A stretch of 64,000 nt of DNA from Kalaharituber pfeilii (Eukaryota > Ascomycota > Pezizomycetes > Pezizales > Pezizaceae), in the NCBI GenBank assembly GCA_015179045.1, contig WHUZ01000002.1, forward strand, positions 1,364,001-1,428,000. The letters are read 5' to 3'. Of this stretch, positions 1-11,402 are shown in pieces. Made by a program: the position numbers and the translations under genes. The notes under the pieces are model-generated. The model saw nothing but the letters and a program-made list of their open reading frames with translations, did no database searches and was not told the DNA's origin. Position 1 is the first letter of the stretch, and each line of letters starts with the position of its first letter.

Positions 1-28
1 TTAACCCAACTGTACCTTCTTAGCCCAA

Positions 29-1330
29 ATGTACACTAAGCCTCGCCCAATTCCCTCAATGCACGCATCCAACTTCTATGATGATAGCTCAGACGAAGAG
101 GATGCTTTAGAAGATTGCAGCATATCACCAAAGCAGCTTACGGATGCAGACGCCGCCAAAAATGCACTTGCATCCTTCAGATTCTTTGACCCGTCTCCAT
201 CTCTGCCAACATCTTCCGCAGTAAGACGACCGGCTGTGACTACAACTAAAAAGGTGCTACCACGATTACACCTCAATTCAACCACCAAGGGCCCACCAAA
301 GCCACAACCTACGAATACTGTCCCTGCAGTTGCAGCCACAGTACCAATTACGTCAAATTCGAAGTCGCAGTCTGTTGAGGAGATGGTTAATCAGATGAGT
401 CCTGCTTGTGAAGAAGACCTGCAAGAGTACGTCCAAAAACTTTTACAGGGTGCAATTTCGGATGACGGAATCCAAGAGATGGATCTATATCAAGAGTGTC
501 TTTCGAAAAAGCCTGCAAACTCATCACATATCCTCGCACCAGGTGCAAGAATGCAGTATAGGGATCGTCGAGGCTCCTACAAGAATAATAACCGGTTAAG
601 CATCATGTCCACGGCTTCAGATGCGTCGGCAGTCCCATCTTTGGTCTTTTCTGACGTTGGATTGCAAACAAGAAGGCCCTCGATGCTGTCTACTACTATA
701 ACACATTCTTCAAATCTAAGATCCCCAAACCGCAATAGTGTGGCTAGCATTGTATCGATACAATCCGTGGAGTCCAGCATGTCTTGGTTTATGGAGGATG
801 CATCGCCGCCACAATCACCAGTCGAGTCAGTGCCTGCTAAGCAGCCAATCAGCTTCAGTCGCGGTGTTGGTATGGGAATGAGTCTCTTTGATGATGGAGA
901 TGATGACGATGAAGAGGAGGAAGTTGAGTTTGAGGAAGCCCCAGGGCAAGAAAACCAGTCAATGCAGTCACCAGAGAGTCCGCTATTCTTCTTCATTCCT
1001 GAACCGTCGCAGAATCAGGAAACAACTCGCAAGAGGCAGAATCCACGTCTCACAATCAAAACAAATGCCACAACATCGCCTACATTTATACCTCCACCTC
1101 TTACGCACTCTCCGATGACTGCTGCACAGTCACCGGCCTGTGCAACGCCACCGCGGAGGACTCGAAGGAGAACTGCAAGTTCAGAATGCATTGTTCTGGA
1201 TGCTCTGGAGAAAATGAACGCAGTCATGTCTGAGTTCGCCCAAGAGGATATCAACAGGAAGAGTGTAGTAGGCTTGGACCTACCTGGCAACCAGGTCAGC
1301 ATTGAAGCGTATGGAGAGTTGTGGTGGTGA
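29..1330 (+). CDS. Ser/Thr-rich hypothetical protein, probably 5'-partial
   Basis: I do not recognise this protein. The open frame gives 433 residues, rich in Ser/Thr/Pro and probably largely disordered. It has an uninterrupted acidic run of Asp/Glu at about residues 288-305, several basic-Ser patches (such as RRGS, RRPS) that look like kinase sites, and a more ordered C-terminal stretch at about 385-433 ending in GELWW. The ATG at 29 may not be the true start: bases 1-23 read like an intron end (TTAAC near position 1, CTTCTTAG ending at 23), and the frame stays open from 24 into the ATG. The gene may therefore begin left of the window. No catalytic domain is visible. Function unknown. Confidence 0.6.
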   Translation: MYTKPRPIPSMHASNFYDDSSDEEDALEDCSISPKQLTDADAAKNALASFRFFDPSPSLPTSSAVRRPAVTTTKKVLPRLHLNSTTKGPPKPQPTNTVPAVAATVPITSNSKSQSVEEMVNQMSPACEEDLQEYVQKLLQGAISDDGIQEMDLYQECLSKKPANSSHILAPGARMQYRDRRGSYKNNNRLSIMSTASDASAVPSLVFSDVGLQTRRPSMLSTTITHSSNLRSPNRNSVASIVSIQSVESSMSWFMEDASPPQSPVESVPAKQPISFSRGVGMGMSLFDDGDDDDEEEEVEFEEAPGQENQSMQSPESPLFFFIPEPSQNQETTRKRQNPRLTIKTNATTSPTFIPPPLTHSPMTAAQSPACATPPRRTRRRTASSECIVLDALEKMNAVMSEFAQEDINRKSVVGLDLPGNQVSIEAYGELWW

Positions 1331-2360
1331 TTCATATTATACAACTGGAAATCTGTTCATGTTTCCCTTTTTTACTATACCCTCAGGTGCAAACATAATC
1401 TCTACTAATACATTTATACCCCAATCGTTTTTGATCATCGGCTTCTGATTTCCTATACAGGCGTTTGCTATCTTGTACAACACTTTTGTCTTTAGCAGCA
1501 TGGCATACAGGGCGGTCTGAGTTTTTGCTCGTGTTTTTTTTCTTTTCTTTTTTTTGGTTTGGGGGGCGGTGGGGGGTACGGGTGCATTTGTTACATATCA
1601 TACTATCGTTTTTTCATGAAGTCTGAGGTTTGAAATTTTGCTATCTGCTCTATGTTTTGACGCTAATTTTTTCTTGTACTGGAGATGGATGCTAGGTTGA
1701 TCGTTGGTTATGGGCGGTCACGATGCTGACGAGTTATCTGGATATTAGTTAAAGGATAAGGATGGGTACATATTGAGAGGAACAATGGATAGCAATCGTA
1801 ATTTCAAACTTCCGATTACTCTTTGTAGTTTTTCCTTGTGAAATTGGGTGTGGTTTTGATGGTTTGATATCCGCCTCTTGGCTTAGTATTCGCAGAGATC
1901 GTTTAGCTTCCGAAATTTTATTCGGTATCCCTGGGAAGATACATTCAGAGGGCTATGTACTTGAGCCTCGGTTGTTCTATGGAAGGTCCTTGTTCGGCCG
2001 GTTCGAATTTGACCCATCCTTACGACTTAGACTAGCAGAGGTAGTCATGCATCTATATACAAAATGATATAGGATGCTGGTCGGATCTGCAAAAAACGCC
2101 GCGCTTGGAGCTGGCTGAGGTTTTCGGTGCTGAATTATGTTTATGGACAAGGAAATTGAGGAGTGACCTACGAAAGCTGCGATTGTTGGCAATGGCAAGA
2201 GTTTGGGCACGAAAACAGCAATGGCATAACGACGGATAGCGGTAACAGTAGTAGTCTATTTATTCATTTTTTTACAGAGTAAAAAATACTAAGTGCCTGC
2301 TCCTTGCCTTAGGCACTCCGCTGCAGGATTTCTAGGGAAGGAGTATAGGTATAACTTAAT

Positions 2361-2392
2361 GGCTGTTTAGGGCTGTTTAGGGCTGTTTAGGG
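2361..2392. repeat. Three 10-bp tandem units (GGCTGTTTAG)
   Basis: GGCTGTTTAG occurs three times in succession and is followed by GG, so TTTAGGG is read three times. The unit is 10 bp rather than 7, so this is a short local duplication and not a telomeric array. Confidence 0.7.
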
Positions 2393-4290
2393 TTGATGCT
2401 AATTACACACGTTAGATCCCTAGTCCTGGTTGGAGGTTACCGTAGTTGAGGTGGGCGTTTGTATTTAAGTACAGTAACTATGAGGGAGTATGGATTGGTG
2501 AGAAGGGAAAAAGGAATGGAGCATGAAGTTTAGCGATAATCAATATAATACTATGATAATATTTTGAGTCTCTATATATGCTGCGGAATCTTGAGCCTAT
2601 TAATATGTACTGAGTACATGCATGCAATGGTAAGGTTTGTGTATGGCAAAGAGAGGCAGCGAACGGGTGTTGAAACGTAGCCTGGTAGTGTATGAGAGAG
2701 TAAAAGAACAGAAGGGGTGGGAAAAAAAAAAAAAAAAAAAAAAAAAAAGGAAAAAGAAAAGAGAATGACAATAGATATGTCTGTCTCCGACCGCTGCACT
2801 TGTACTGGGGGTGTACTGCCATAATAGCTGGCTGCTGTGCCTCTGTTTGATGCAGCCTCTGCTTCTTTATAACTATGAGGCGCGGAAGATACAATAGTTG
2901 GAAGGGGCCAGATGCAATACTTGAGCGAGCAGTGATAGTCGACAGGCATGTTTATCAGTTGATAGCATGCCAAGGGGGGGCATTGGAAAAAGATTCGCTC
3001 GCTGTGAGTGGAGGAGGGGATGAAACAGCTGGTTGCGTCCATACCACATAATGCGCAAATCCGCTGGAGTGGTTCAAGACTGACTGTACTGGAGATACCG
3101 ATATCAAAGGGACTGAGCGTCAAGATTCTAATTAAAAAAACGTATTTGGTAGATTTAGCAAATCCCAGGGTGACTCAAGGGATGTTCTTGTCGGAATGGC
3201 TTGTGCCGCAATTCAACCCCAACGAAAATTCATGAGATATTTAGCAACGGGGGTCAGGACAGCACAAGGCATATTAGTAAACAAACATTTTGCTGGTGCA
3301 ACGATCAAAATTGATGGGTCTTGTTCACTCATCGCTAACAGTATTTCAAAGACTTAGGACCTTCCCGGACTATTGAAATCTGTGAGATTTTGATACGTAG
3401 AATTGATCGCAATTATTGAAATTCAATCTGAATAAAAATTGAAGAAGATATGGCAGTGTGAAAAGTGGTAGGTACTCGCTCGTTCAACAAGTATTGGAAC
3501 GGCATAGATTATGTAAGATTGCATATTGCATAACTAAAATTACTTATTCTGTTCACCCCTACTCCCTGTACACACTCACAGTATATTATACGCGCCACTC
3601 CTACTGTCGACACAGCGCTGTATAGTACAAATAATCCAGTAATGCAGTATTATGTGAAGTATATTTATCCATTATAATTATAGTCATCCTTAGCTCTAAT
3701 ACAGTGAGCCATAATCCCAGGAAGAGCAGAGGTGTGCTGATTGATCCCATCCACAGTAATCTTATTCTACACCCAATCTGCTCCATGTCACTGACTGTCA
3801 TGATTTTTTGCTCTGGAGAGTTTGGAGCAAAGCTTGATCAGAAAACAGTACTCGTACTTGTAGCTCCTGCAATCGCATGCTGTACCGAGTATATCTAGTA
3901 TAGTAAATTAACGTATTGTAAGCTAAGTATCGCAGCTCTTCTTTTTGATGACCTCCGGACCTACATATATTTAGTAATTGCGGCGCTACTTTATTATTTT
4001 GCTTACCTCGCATTTGGTGCAACAACAAGTATATATTTAATAACAGAGGCAGAGAGCGAGAGACTATGTGGATATTGTGAGATAGATAATGACTGCGGGC
4101 AAGAAATGAGGGGAGTTATGGCCCGGTTAAACCTTACAGCATTATGACTTGCGTGCATTACATAATTCTCTATGCATGAACCATACTTTTGAACGAGCAA
4201 GGATTGGGAGATCTGTCATCGTTGTCACGGAAACGACGCTAATAGCTGTGGCACTAGCTCTTCCCCTGTTGACATCTGCAGCAAAAGCTA

Positions 4291-4772
4291 AACCTTTGAA
4301 ATACCCGTTCATATCATTAAAATAGTAACACCATCTTGGCATGGTTTTCTAAGAGCAGCAATGTATGTATGTTCAGCAAGTGCGTCAGGTTCTAATATAC
4401 TGGCAATATACCACTTTTTCTAACATGTTCGACATAATGCTACTCGGTTAGTGGTGAGCAGTTGAGCAGAAGCCTGAGACAGAGCAGCGAGAGTAGTGAG
4501 CACGAGTAGGAGTGGTAACAGCTGGAGTAGTTAGTAGTACCTGCAGCAGCGAACCTGGAGTTGAACAGCAATAAGCTGAACAGTAAGCCAAATAGCTCGG
4601 GGCATATGCCGCATTATTGTATACGTATTTGTCGAACACCGTTACAACAAATAGGCATATTGCCCGTATTTCAGCACCTGACGTGCTAGCTGATATATTG
4701 CTGCTCTTAGAAAACCATGCCAAGGTGGTATTGTTACTACTTTGAATGACATGATGGGTATTTCGAAGGTTT
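4291..4772. mobile_element. MITE-like element with ~73-bp terminal inverted repeats
   Basis: The arm at 4291-4362 is matched in reverse complement by 4697-4772. A 27-bp core around TGCTCTTAGAAAACCATGCC is exact. Beyond it the arms match imperfectly out to GGGTATTTC(A/G)AAGGTTT at the outer edges. The 334-bp interior has no ORF resembling a transposase. I could not find a clear target-site duplication. Long inverted arms around a short non-coding core fit a non-autonomous DNA transposon, or a large imperfect palindrome. Confidence 0.55.
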
Positions 4773-5120
4773 TTGCAGGGTATATTAAAGGTTTTCTCAT
4801 TTGCTAAAATCCCTCAATTGTGCGGATAAACAGACTACTAGTGTACTCTACATCTTCCTCGCTTGCCAACCCTCGGGCCATCTACTACCACCCCCTACGA
4901 CACCAAATTGAACAATATATCCACTTTTCTGCGGCACAATGCCCAATTGAGCCCGCAGCCCAGAGCGGGAATATTTGAATCCCTTGACGAAAACCGAGCT
5001 GAATACGATTCGGCGGATAAGCATTAACCTTAGAGCACTTTTATATTTTCGATATTTCTGGCCATGGCTTGGAGCATATCCGAATTGCTACTTCCGCTGC
5101 TGTCGGCTACATACTGCAGC

Positions 5121-5194
5121 AAACTAGCCGAAACGCTACAAGCGGGGTTATGTGATTAAAAAAAAAAAAAAAAAAAAAAAACTAGCCGAAACGC
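5121..5194 (+). mobile_element. Tiny poly(A)-tailed insertion flanked by a 14-16 bp direct repeat
   Basis: AAACTAGCCGAAACGC at 5121-5136 recurs at 5179-5194. Between the copies lie 21 bp of unrelated sequence (5137-5157) and about 23 A residues. A direct duplication flanking an A-tailed segment is the hallmark of target-primed re-integration of an RNA, as LINE machinery does. The insert is far too short to show its source, so it would be an extreme 5' truncation. Confidence 0.55.
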
Positions 5195-5580
5195 AGCTGC
5201 GACTGGCCAAACCGGGAACCTGGCAGAATATGGAAGAGCAACAGTCATCGCCATCGTCCACTCTGCTGGGTTCTGCTCTGCACCACCCGCAAGGCTCTCC
5301 ATAGCACATACGACCCATACCCCAATCCCCTGGCAATTATCGAGAGATAACGGCGCGAAGAAGCAGCCCCTTCTCCTGTCGCTGCCGAAACGTGTTACGA
5401 CATTGACACAAAGGAAGGTGCAATTCGACCAGGACGTCGACTGCTAGCTAGCCGCCTACACATCGCTTTGCTCAAGATACCTAATGTAAGTGAGAGCTTG
5501 AGGTCTGATACTTGATTTCCCTACTTACTGACCTACGCATCGCAGCAGCTAAATTCAAGCAAGAAATTGCATCCAGCGCC

Positions 5581-7313
5581 ATGATGACCCTCTTGACTGC
5601 AATTGCGCCACCCTCAGCCCACCCCGCCGTCATCATCCCTACCCACGACCTCACCCTTTCCTACACAGAGCTCCGCTGCATCATTCGCTCCCTTCAGGGC
5701 ACCCTCGCATCCATCGGCGTCATCCCACACTCCGCCGTATCCATCGCCCTCCCGAATAACCTCGAATTCATCGCCACTTTTCTCGCGGTTTGCGCACAGC
5801 GCGCAGTCTCAGCTCCGCTGAATCCAAACTACAAGCAGGAGGAGTTTGAATTCTACATTGATGATATTCAGAGCAAGCTTGTTGTTGTTCCAGCAGGTGC
5901 AGTCGCAGCGGATACTCCAGCAGTGAAGGCGGCGAGGAAGTTTGGTGCAGGTATTGCGGAGGTGAGGTGGGATAGAGCAAGGGGAGAGGTAGTGCTGGAT
6001 CTGAAGGAACGGGGATCGTTGGGGAAAGGAGTGGAGATCGCGGTAGCAGAGGCAGAAGATGTAGCCTTGGTGTTGCATACAAGTGGGACTACAGGGAGGC
6101 CGAAGGCTGTATGAGGCCGTTACCCTCATCTCTCCAATGCTGCTCAACAGGCTAATTTGCTCCTTTACAGGTCCCACTAACTCACAAGAACCTGACCACG
6201 ACTATGCGTATGTTTCCCATTCCCACACCCCCGGTAGTACTGCCATTACTTCCAAGCTAACTGCACCCCCAACAGAAAACATTGAAGACACTTACCAACT
6301 CACCCCTTCTGACCGCACCCTCCTCGTCATGCCCCTCTTCCACGTACATGGCCTCCTTGCCGGCTTCCTTGCCCCCCTTAAGTCCGGCGGCACCGTCATC
6401 GTCCCACTGAAATTCTCTGCCTCCGAATTCTGGAAGGACTTTGTCAAATATAAGGCCAATTGGTACACTGCTGTAAGTACTTTCGCGCCCCTCCCAATTC
6501 TCAAATTCAAACCTATACTAACTCCCTTCGCGGGTCCCAACAATCCATCAAATCCTCCTCCTGCACCCCCATCCCACTCTCCTCCCTCCCATCCGCTTTA
6601 TCCGCTCCTGCTCTTCTCCCCTCTCCCCAACCACCTTCCATGCCCTCGAATCCACGTTCAAAGCTCCCGTCCTTGAAGCCTACGCCATGACAGAAGCTGC
6701 CCACCAAATGACCTCAAACCCTCTCCCACCTCAGAAGCACAAACCTGGCTCTGTCGGCCTTGGCCAGGGTGTCAACGTGCTCATCCTTGACGATAACGGC
6801 AAGGAGGTGTCGAAAGGGGAACAAGGAGAGATCTGTATATCCGGCCCGAACGTGACCAAGGGTTATCTCAACAACCCTAGCGCGAATGCAAGCAGCTTCC
6901 ATAAGAATGGGTATTTTAGGACCGGGGATCAAGGGTATATTGATGCCCAGGATGGTTATTTGCATATTACGGGGAGGATCAAGGAGCTTATCAACCGCGG
7001 CGGAGAGAAGATTTCACCGGTAGAGATCGATAACGTGTTGGCAGGACACCCTGCGGTTGTGGAGGCAGTGAGCTTTGCGTTGGAGTCCGAGCTGTACGGG
7101 CAGGAGGTTGGAGCGGCCGTGGTGGTGAAGAATGGGGAGAAGGTGAGTGAGGGAGAGCTGAAGGGATGGGTCGGGGAGAGGCTCGCGAAGTTCAAGGTGC
7201 CAAAGAGGATTTGGTTTACGGAGGTGATGCCAAAGACAGCGACGGGTAAGGTGCAGAGGAGGGTGGTGGCGGAGGAGATGGTGAAGAGGGAAGGTAGGAG
7301 GGCGAAGCTGTAG
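5581..7313 (+). CDS. PCS60: Peroxisomal acyl/oxalyl-CoA synthetase (Pcs60/Fat2 family)
   Basis: ATP-dependent ligase of the AMP-binding superfamily that forms CoA thioesters; yeast Pcs60 acts on oxalate and medium-chain acids at peroxisomes. Proposed exons are 5581-6108, 6171-6207, 6276-6472 and 6534-7313, giving 513 residues, the usual family length. Visible motifs in order: HTSGTTGRPK (A3 core) ending exon 1, MPLFHVHG, YAMTEAAHQM, YFRTGDQGYID (A7), GRIKELINRGGEKISP (A8) and PKTATGKVQRR with the catalytic Lys (A10). The last three residues, AKL, form a PTS1 peroxisome signal. ATG 5581 (or 5584) was chosen because AVIIPTHDLTLSYTEL follows directly, as in homologues. Odd point: intron 3 (6473-6533) has GTAAGT and ACTAAC but ends in GG instead of AG. 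A 5'-UTR intron is likely upstream. Confidence 0.93.
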
Positions 7314-8067
7314 AAGAGTCTGTGTAGGAGTACGTACATAGTGATGGCAGGTATTTGTATGAATGTATATATAATATATGGTATATTACATAGAGGATAC
7401 AGTTGGAAACATCTGGCATTAGGCCTCTCGTGTCCAGAAAAGCTTTTAAAGATAGGACCCAAGATGGCATCTCGGTCTGTATAGGCAGCGTCGCTTGTCG
7501 TCAGCATAACTATTTTATCCACCGTGCGACATGCAGTCACACAATTGAACAGTCCAACAGTCCAGACGACTTGGAGATTTGTGTATTGGATGTTTCAGTG
7601 CCACTCCAAAAGGAACTCTCCAGAAAAGTGAGCTAGAAGAGGACGTGCTAGGTATTACAAACTTAGGTATGCAGATAAGTTTACCCCCGTTCATTCCGAA
7701 CGTCCCATCAAATTGCCCTCAACCACATTGATCCCCTCCGCCCCACAATCGCATAAGCAATGACAATTTGAAAAATACAACAACATTCCGAACTCCAGCC
7801 CCCCCATCTACGGTCCCCCTCCCTACGCATGTGAGTACTTTGTATGTAAGTGAAAGTCTATCCTGTATTATCAATGCTCCTCCATATTTTCCCCCTCGCA
7901 TTTTAACGCCATTCTAGTACGTGAAGTAGATTACATGTCAAAGCCCTAATCCCACAACTGGGCGTGTCGATCCTCACTTGCCCCCAACTCTAGGCTTCCT
8001 AAAGTAGTAGATATAAGCGATATATATATCCGTTGAAATGAAGTGAGTTGAATTTGAGTGGGTATGT
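7314..8067. other. Convergent intergenic spacer
   Basis: Lies between the 3' ends of the acyl-CoA synthetase (plus) and MRP10 (minus). AT-rich stretches such as the ATATATAATATATGG region near 7365 look like 3'-UTR or polyadenylation context. No gene is seen. Confidence 0.6.
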
Positions 8068-8475
8068 CTACTTCCGCTTGTGGGGGCCGATGAGTTTGGG
8101 ATAGAGGCGGGAAAGATGGTAGTTGATTGTGGATTTACGGGCGGGAACAGTTTTCTGTTGTGAGAAAAAGAGAGTTAATAGAGTACTGTGAGTAGAGGTT
8201 CTTGTAGATAATTGCTGAGAACGAAGTTTTTCTGTAACTTTTCCCAGTCGACCCAATTCCAATCGAAGGTGAGAACCAACCTTCGTGTCCATACATAGCC
8301 TCAGAGCCTCCTCGAACTTCGCGCAGCCCTCAGCACCAGACATGTGCCCTTTACTCGCCCAGCACCCCAAAACTGCCGTCATGATGCCGAGACATGGGTT
8401 TGATGTCTCCTTGTTTGGTCTGCGGATGCGGAGTTTTGGGAGCGGTGGGAGACGAAAGATTTTGTCCCCCGACAT
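8068..8475 (-). CDS. MRP10: Mitochondrial small-subunit ribosomal protein Mrp10 (twin CX9C)
   Basis: Component of the mitochondrial small ribosomal subunit, imported through the Mia40 disulfide relay in yeast. Exon 1 is 8475-8281 and exon 2 is 8154-8068, giving 93 residues. The intron (8280-8155) starts with the less usual GTTGGT and ends ATTAAC...CAACAG. The protein starts MSGDKIFRLPPLPKLRIRRP, typical of the family. It carries two CX9C motifs (C28/C38 and C51/C61) that form the CHCH helical hairpin, and ends TINYHLSRLYPKLIGPHKRK, the conserved basic tail. The length matches known Mrp10 proteins. It is convergent with the acyl-CoA synthetase. Confidence 0.95.
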   Translation of the reverse strand: MSGDKIFRLPPLPKLRIRRPNKETSNPCLGIMTAVLGCWASKGHMSGAEGCAKFEEALRLCMDTKVGSHLRLELGRLGKVTEKLRSQQLSTRTSTHSTLLTLFFSQQKTVPARKSTINYHLSRLYPKLIGPHKRK

Positions 8476-9665
8476 TGCGTGGGAGCGGTCGGAGCGGCGT
8501 CGAGTGCTGACGGTTGGCTCAGAGCGTTCAGTGGTTAATTATTTGACTGAGCAGGGGAGTAGGGATTGGTGAGCGGTGTGGGGCCGTTGCTGAGGTGTGG
8601 ATCGTTCCCAGCAAGCAGGTGCACAGCAACAGTCTTGGGGAGGAGCAATCAGTGTCACGTGATATCAGATCCCCCCCCCCCCCCCCCCACCCGACGTGCC
8701 GGATGAAGCATGCTCATCGCAGTCGGTCCCGATCACACCCGCGCACCGACATGCGTCTACAGGAGGGGTCATCAAGCTGCTTCATCTTCTTTCCGGCGTG
8801 GGTTTTGTTCCCCAATCGAAGGGTGCTGGAGCGGATTTGGCGATGCATGCTTATGCAACCGCACTGGTCAACGTTTTGGCAGGCGGGCTACGAGATGAAC
8901 GCGAGGGCAGGGCAAACCATTTGGGGTTTATGAAGTATGGTGCACCTCGGGCAAGGGGTATTAGATGGCGGGTAGTATGGTGGTGAGCCTAAGTGAAGTA
9001 AGGAGTTATCTTTTAACGCAGGTGCTTTTGCTTAATTGGGGATTATAAATCTATATAAATTGGTGATCATATATATGCAGGTGAAGTATGGCTTACATGA
9101 CAACTATCAAGTAGCTAGTTGATAGGACATGAATTATCTCATAGTGGGCCGTCCTGTGAGAGCAGATACATCAATGAAACAGCAGCTGTTGAAGCAAATA
9201 CCACGCGAAAGAACAAAACGACAAGGGGCTAAGGGTCGATAAGTCTCGTAAATGTTCCCACAAAAATAAGAGGTAGTCATAGTCCCACAGCAATATACAG
9301 TGCGTAGGCAAAAGTCATCGGGACTATGCAGTATAAGGGAAAGGAAGACGTGCATCCGAGCGTACCTCCCTTGCACCTCTTTTTTCAGTACTGTTCGAAA
9401 AAATCAATAAAGTATTTTAAGAATTGCATAAAAATAAAGCACATGAATGGCATCACAGAATCTAAATCCTTTCTCAGAATTCAAAAAGGTACTTTTGGTT
9501 GAGTTGTTGTGTTTTCTCAAGGGGTGTTCTCCTGCAAACATGCTCGTGACTCCAAGGCTTGGTAAAGCGCTTTTCCTTGTACCGCATAGTCCGAAGACTT
9601 TTTGTATCTCAACATCCAACCTGGGTCAATAGCATAGACAGTGGATTAATAGAAGAGTTCTTGGC
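8476..9665. other. Intergenic region with C18 tract
   Basis: Upstream of MRP10. Contains a run of 18 C at 8671-8688 following a CACGTGATATC palindromic stretch. Two overlapping plus-strand ORFs at 8595-8986 have no recognisable homology and start within the homopolymer zone, so I do not call them. A TA followed by CAGTGCGTAGGCAAAAG at about 9297 resembles a Tc1/mariner end, but I found no partner. Confidence 0.5.
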
Positions 9666-10847
9666 TTGTTGAAGGGTGCAGCCACCACGCAGCTACCAGT
9701 ACATTTACTCTATCCTGGCAGCCTGCCTGTGGAACTAAGGGTCTTTCCAGAAACCGTACGATACCTGAGCATTTCCTCGCCACGCGCTCAGCTGCAAGTT
9801 ATTTACTTTTTGCACTTCCGGTACCGTACCCAGTGCCGCGGCACAGGTGATTAGATTATGCCGATTCGAAGTTAGTAGATTTGCAGGAGTGACATTCAAT
9901 TGGCAGCAGCTCGGTGACTAACGGAGTTTTTTTTTGTTTGCTTGTATGCTTCTAGGATATCTCCGCGTGTCGAAATATACCGTTTTGGAGACCCGGATAT
10001 ACCTTGATAATCCGGCTTTGCTCAATACATGGCTGTTGAACTCACGGAACCCGGTGCTGCCGAAAATTATTGATGCCATCAAGGGACTGGTGGTGATGAA
10101 ATTGCGAGAGGAGTCCGAACGGGTAGCAAAGGGAGGTAAAAAGAAGCGTGGAGCTGTTAAGGATGTGTTTACAGGCGGTGAGTTCATATCCTTTCTCATG
10201 AAGATGTATCCGCAATAGAGGCTTACGTTGCGGTATGTAAAGATGAATTTGAAGTATCGGTTTTATTCCTGGAGGCCAGCACCCGCCATACTGTGCTCTC
10301 TAAAACCAGAATTTTTCGCTCGCAGAGAGCAAGAATAAAATCAAATGCTTCGATCCTCATAGACGATGACGAGGAGCCTGAGCAGGTGCGAATACGGGCC
10401 GAAAGCGAGGAGGATGGTACTAGGCTACAAGATATACCCATAGCGCCCCCACAAGAAGCAGGTGATACGGCTTCAGAGGCGGCTTCGATTTTCGATGACT
10501 CTGGTGAAGAAGGGGAGAGGAAGGACACGAAAAAACCATCAACCACGACGGCATATGATGGATTTACGATTTACTCTAGGGTGCTATGTCTAATTGTCAA
10601 GCGGATAGACAAGGTATCTAAAGCTGGGGGAGCTGCAGCACGTGCTGAGCAGGCTGCAGAGGGGGGAGAAGGAAGTGTTCATATTGCAGCTGGAGCTACA
10701 GGTGCGGTTTCAATGCCGCTGCCGGCACTGGACAAGTATGCAGAGAGACCAAGAGTAACGGGACCGGGGATGATGGAGGACTGGATTACGATGACGCAGA
10801 TTGCGAGGCAGGGCGGCGAGGGGAATATAGAGGGCTTGGAAGATTGA
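9666..10847 (+). CDS. Unrecognised protein with acidic linker, three exons
   Basis: I do not recognise the family. The model is exon 1 9666-9846, exon 2 9956-10176, exon 3 about 10219-10847. Introns: a weak GTGATT donor to TGACTAAC...CTTCTAG, then GTGAGT...GCAATAG; reading frame is kept across both. Exon 2 encodes an ordered segment (YLRVSKYTVLETRIYLDNPA, then a helix rich in Lys/Arg/Glu). Exon 3 continues with DEFEVSVLFLEASTRHTVLS, a stretch that looks like beta-strands, and turns acidic (IDDDEEPEQ). The C-terminus is low in complexity and Ala/Gly-rich. The start is the least certain part: the ATG at 9666 is simply the first in frame. Confidence 0.5.
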
Positions 10848-11402
10848 TGTTAAGAACTTGAAAGTGCAATTGCAGCTTGATAATGGACATTGATGTTCAG
10901 ATAAGAAGTTACAGATATGCCAGGTGTTAGTCTGGCTCGAGAGTGGTAAATATTGCTGATTTTCGTAACAGAGTAGGGCATTCTATATCAGTTGCTAGCT
11001 ACTTGTAAGTTAATATATTTTGCGTTCCGTTACCATGGCACATCCTACAGCTTAGTTGTAATGTTGCCTTCGGCACCCCGCCAAGCTTTTCTGGCACTCT
11101 ATTCTAAAACTAGCACCCCTCGCCTTGGCTCTTCGTCATCTTGCTTGAGATCGGCTGAAGCTGAGCGCCTTCAGGAAACCCACACGGGACATAGGCAGGC
11201 CATTGAGTCACCCGTTTCAGCACAATAACCCTGGCCGCAATTCAGGCTCTGACAACAGATCCTCTAGGCAATCCAGTGTGGCCAGGACAAAGAAGTACCC
11301 GTCGATATAATACCTCGTAAACCAACCCTGTATGACAGTATAGCATACAGTTTTGTCTCTGAAACTTCCAAACCATCAGAACTAGCTCGATCAGTGCCTA
11401 CA
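10848..11402. other. Intergenic region upstream of NPT1
   Basis: Holds the 3' flank of the preceding gene and the presumed NPT1 promoter. Small ORFs on both strands show no family resemblance. Confidence 0.5.

Larger units (their letters stand above)
1331..5580. other. Long gene-poor spacer with small repeats
   Basis: No convincing gene in this 4.2 kb. It holds T-rich 3' flank just after the first gene, three 10-bp tandem units at 2361, an A27 homopolymer at 2722-2748, an inverted-repeat element at 4291-4772 and a small poly(A) insertion at 5121-5194. Just upstream of the next gene a GTAAGT at 5486 with a downstream TACTGAC and CAG near 5547 looks like a 5'-UTR intron. The ORFs of 60-180 codons here are low in complexity or run through the homopolymer, so I left them out. 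Confidence 0.6.

Noticed and set aside
2361..2392. TTTAGGG telomere-like repeat
   Set aside because: The unit is 10 bp and there are only three copies, so it is a chance local duplication.
8595..8986. Overlapping 112- and 96-codon ORFs downstream of a C18 tract
   Set aside because: No recognisable domain, no intron signals, and two frames are equally open.
9297..9330. Possible second Tc1/mariner end (CAGTGCGTAGGCAAAAG after TA)
   Set aside because: No matching inverted partner or transposase sequence in the vicinity.
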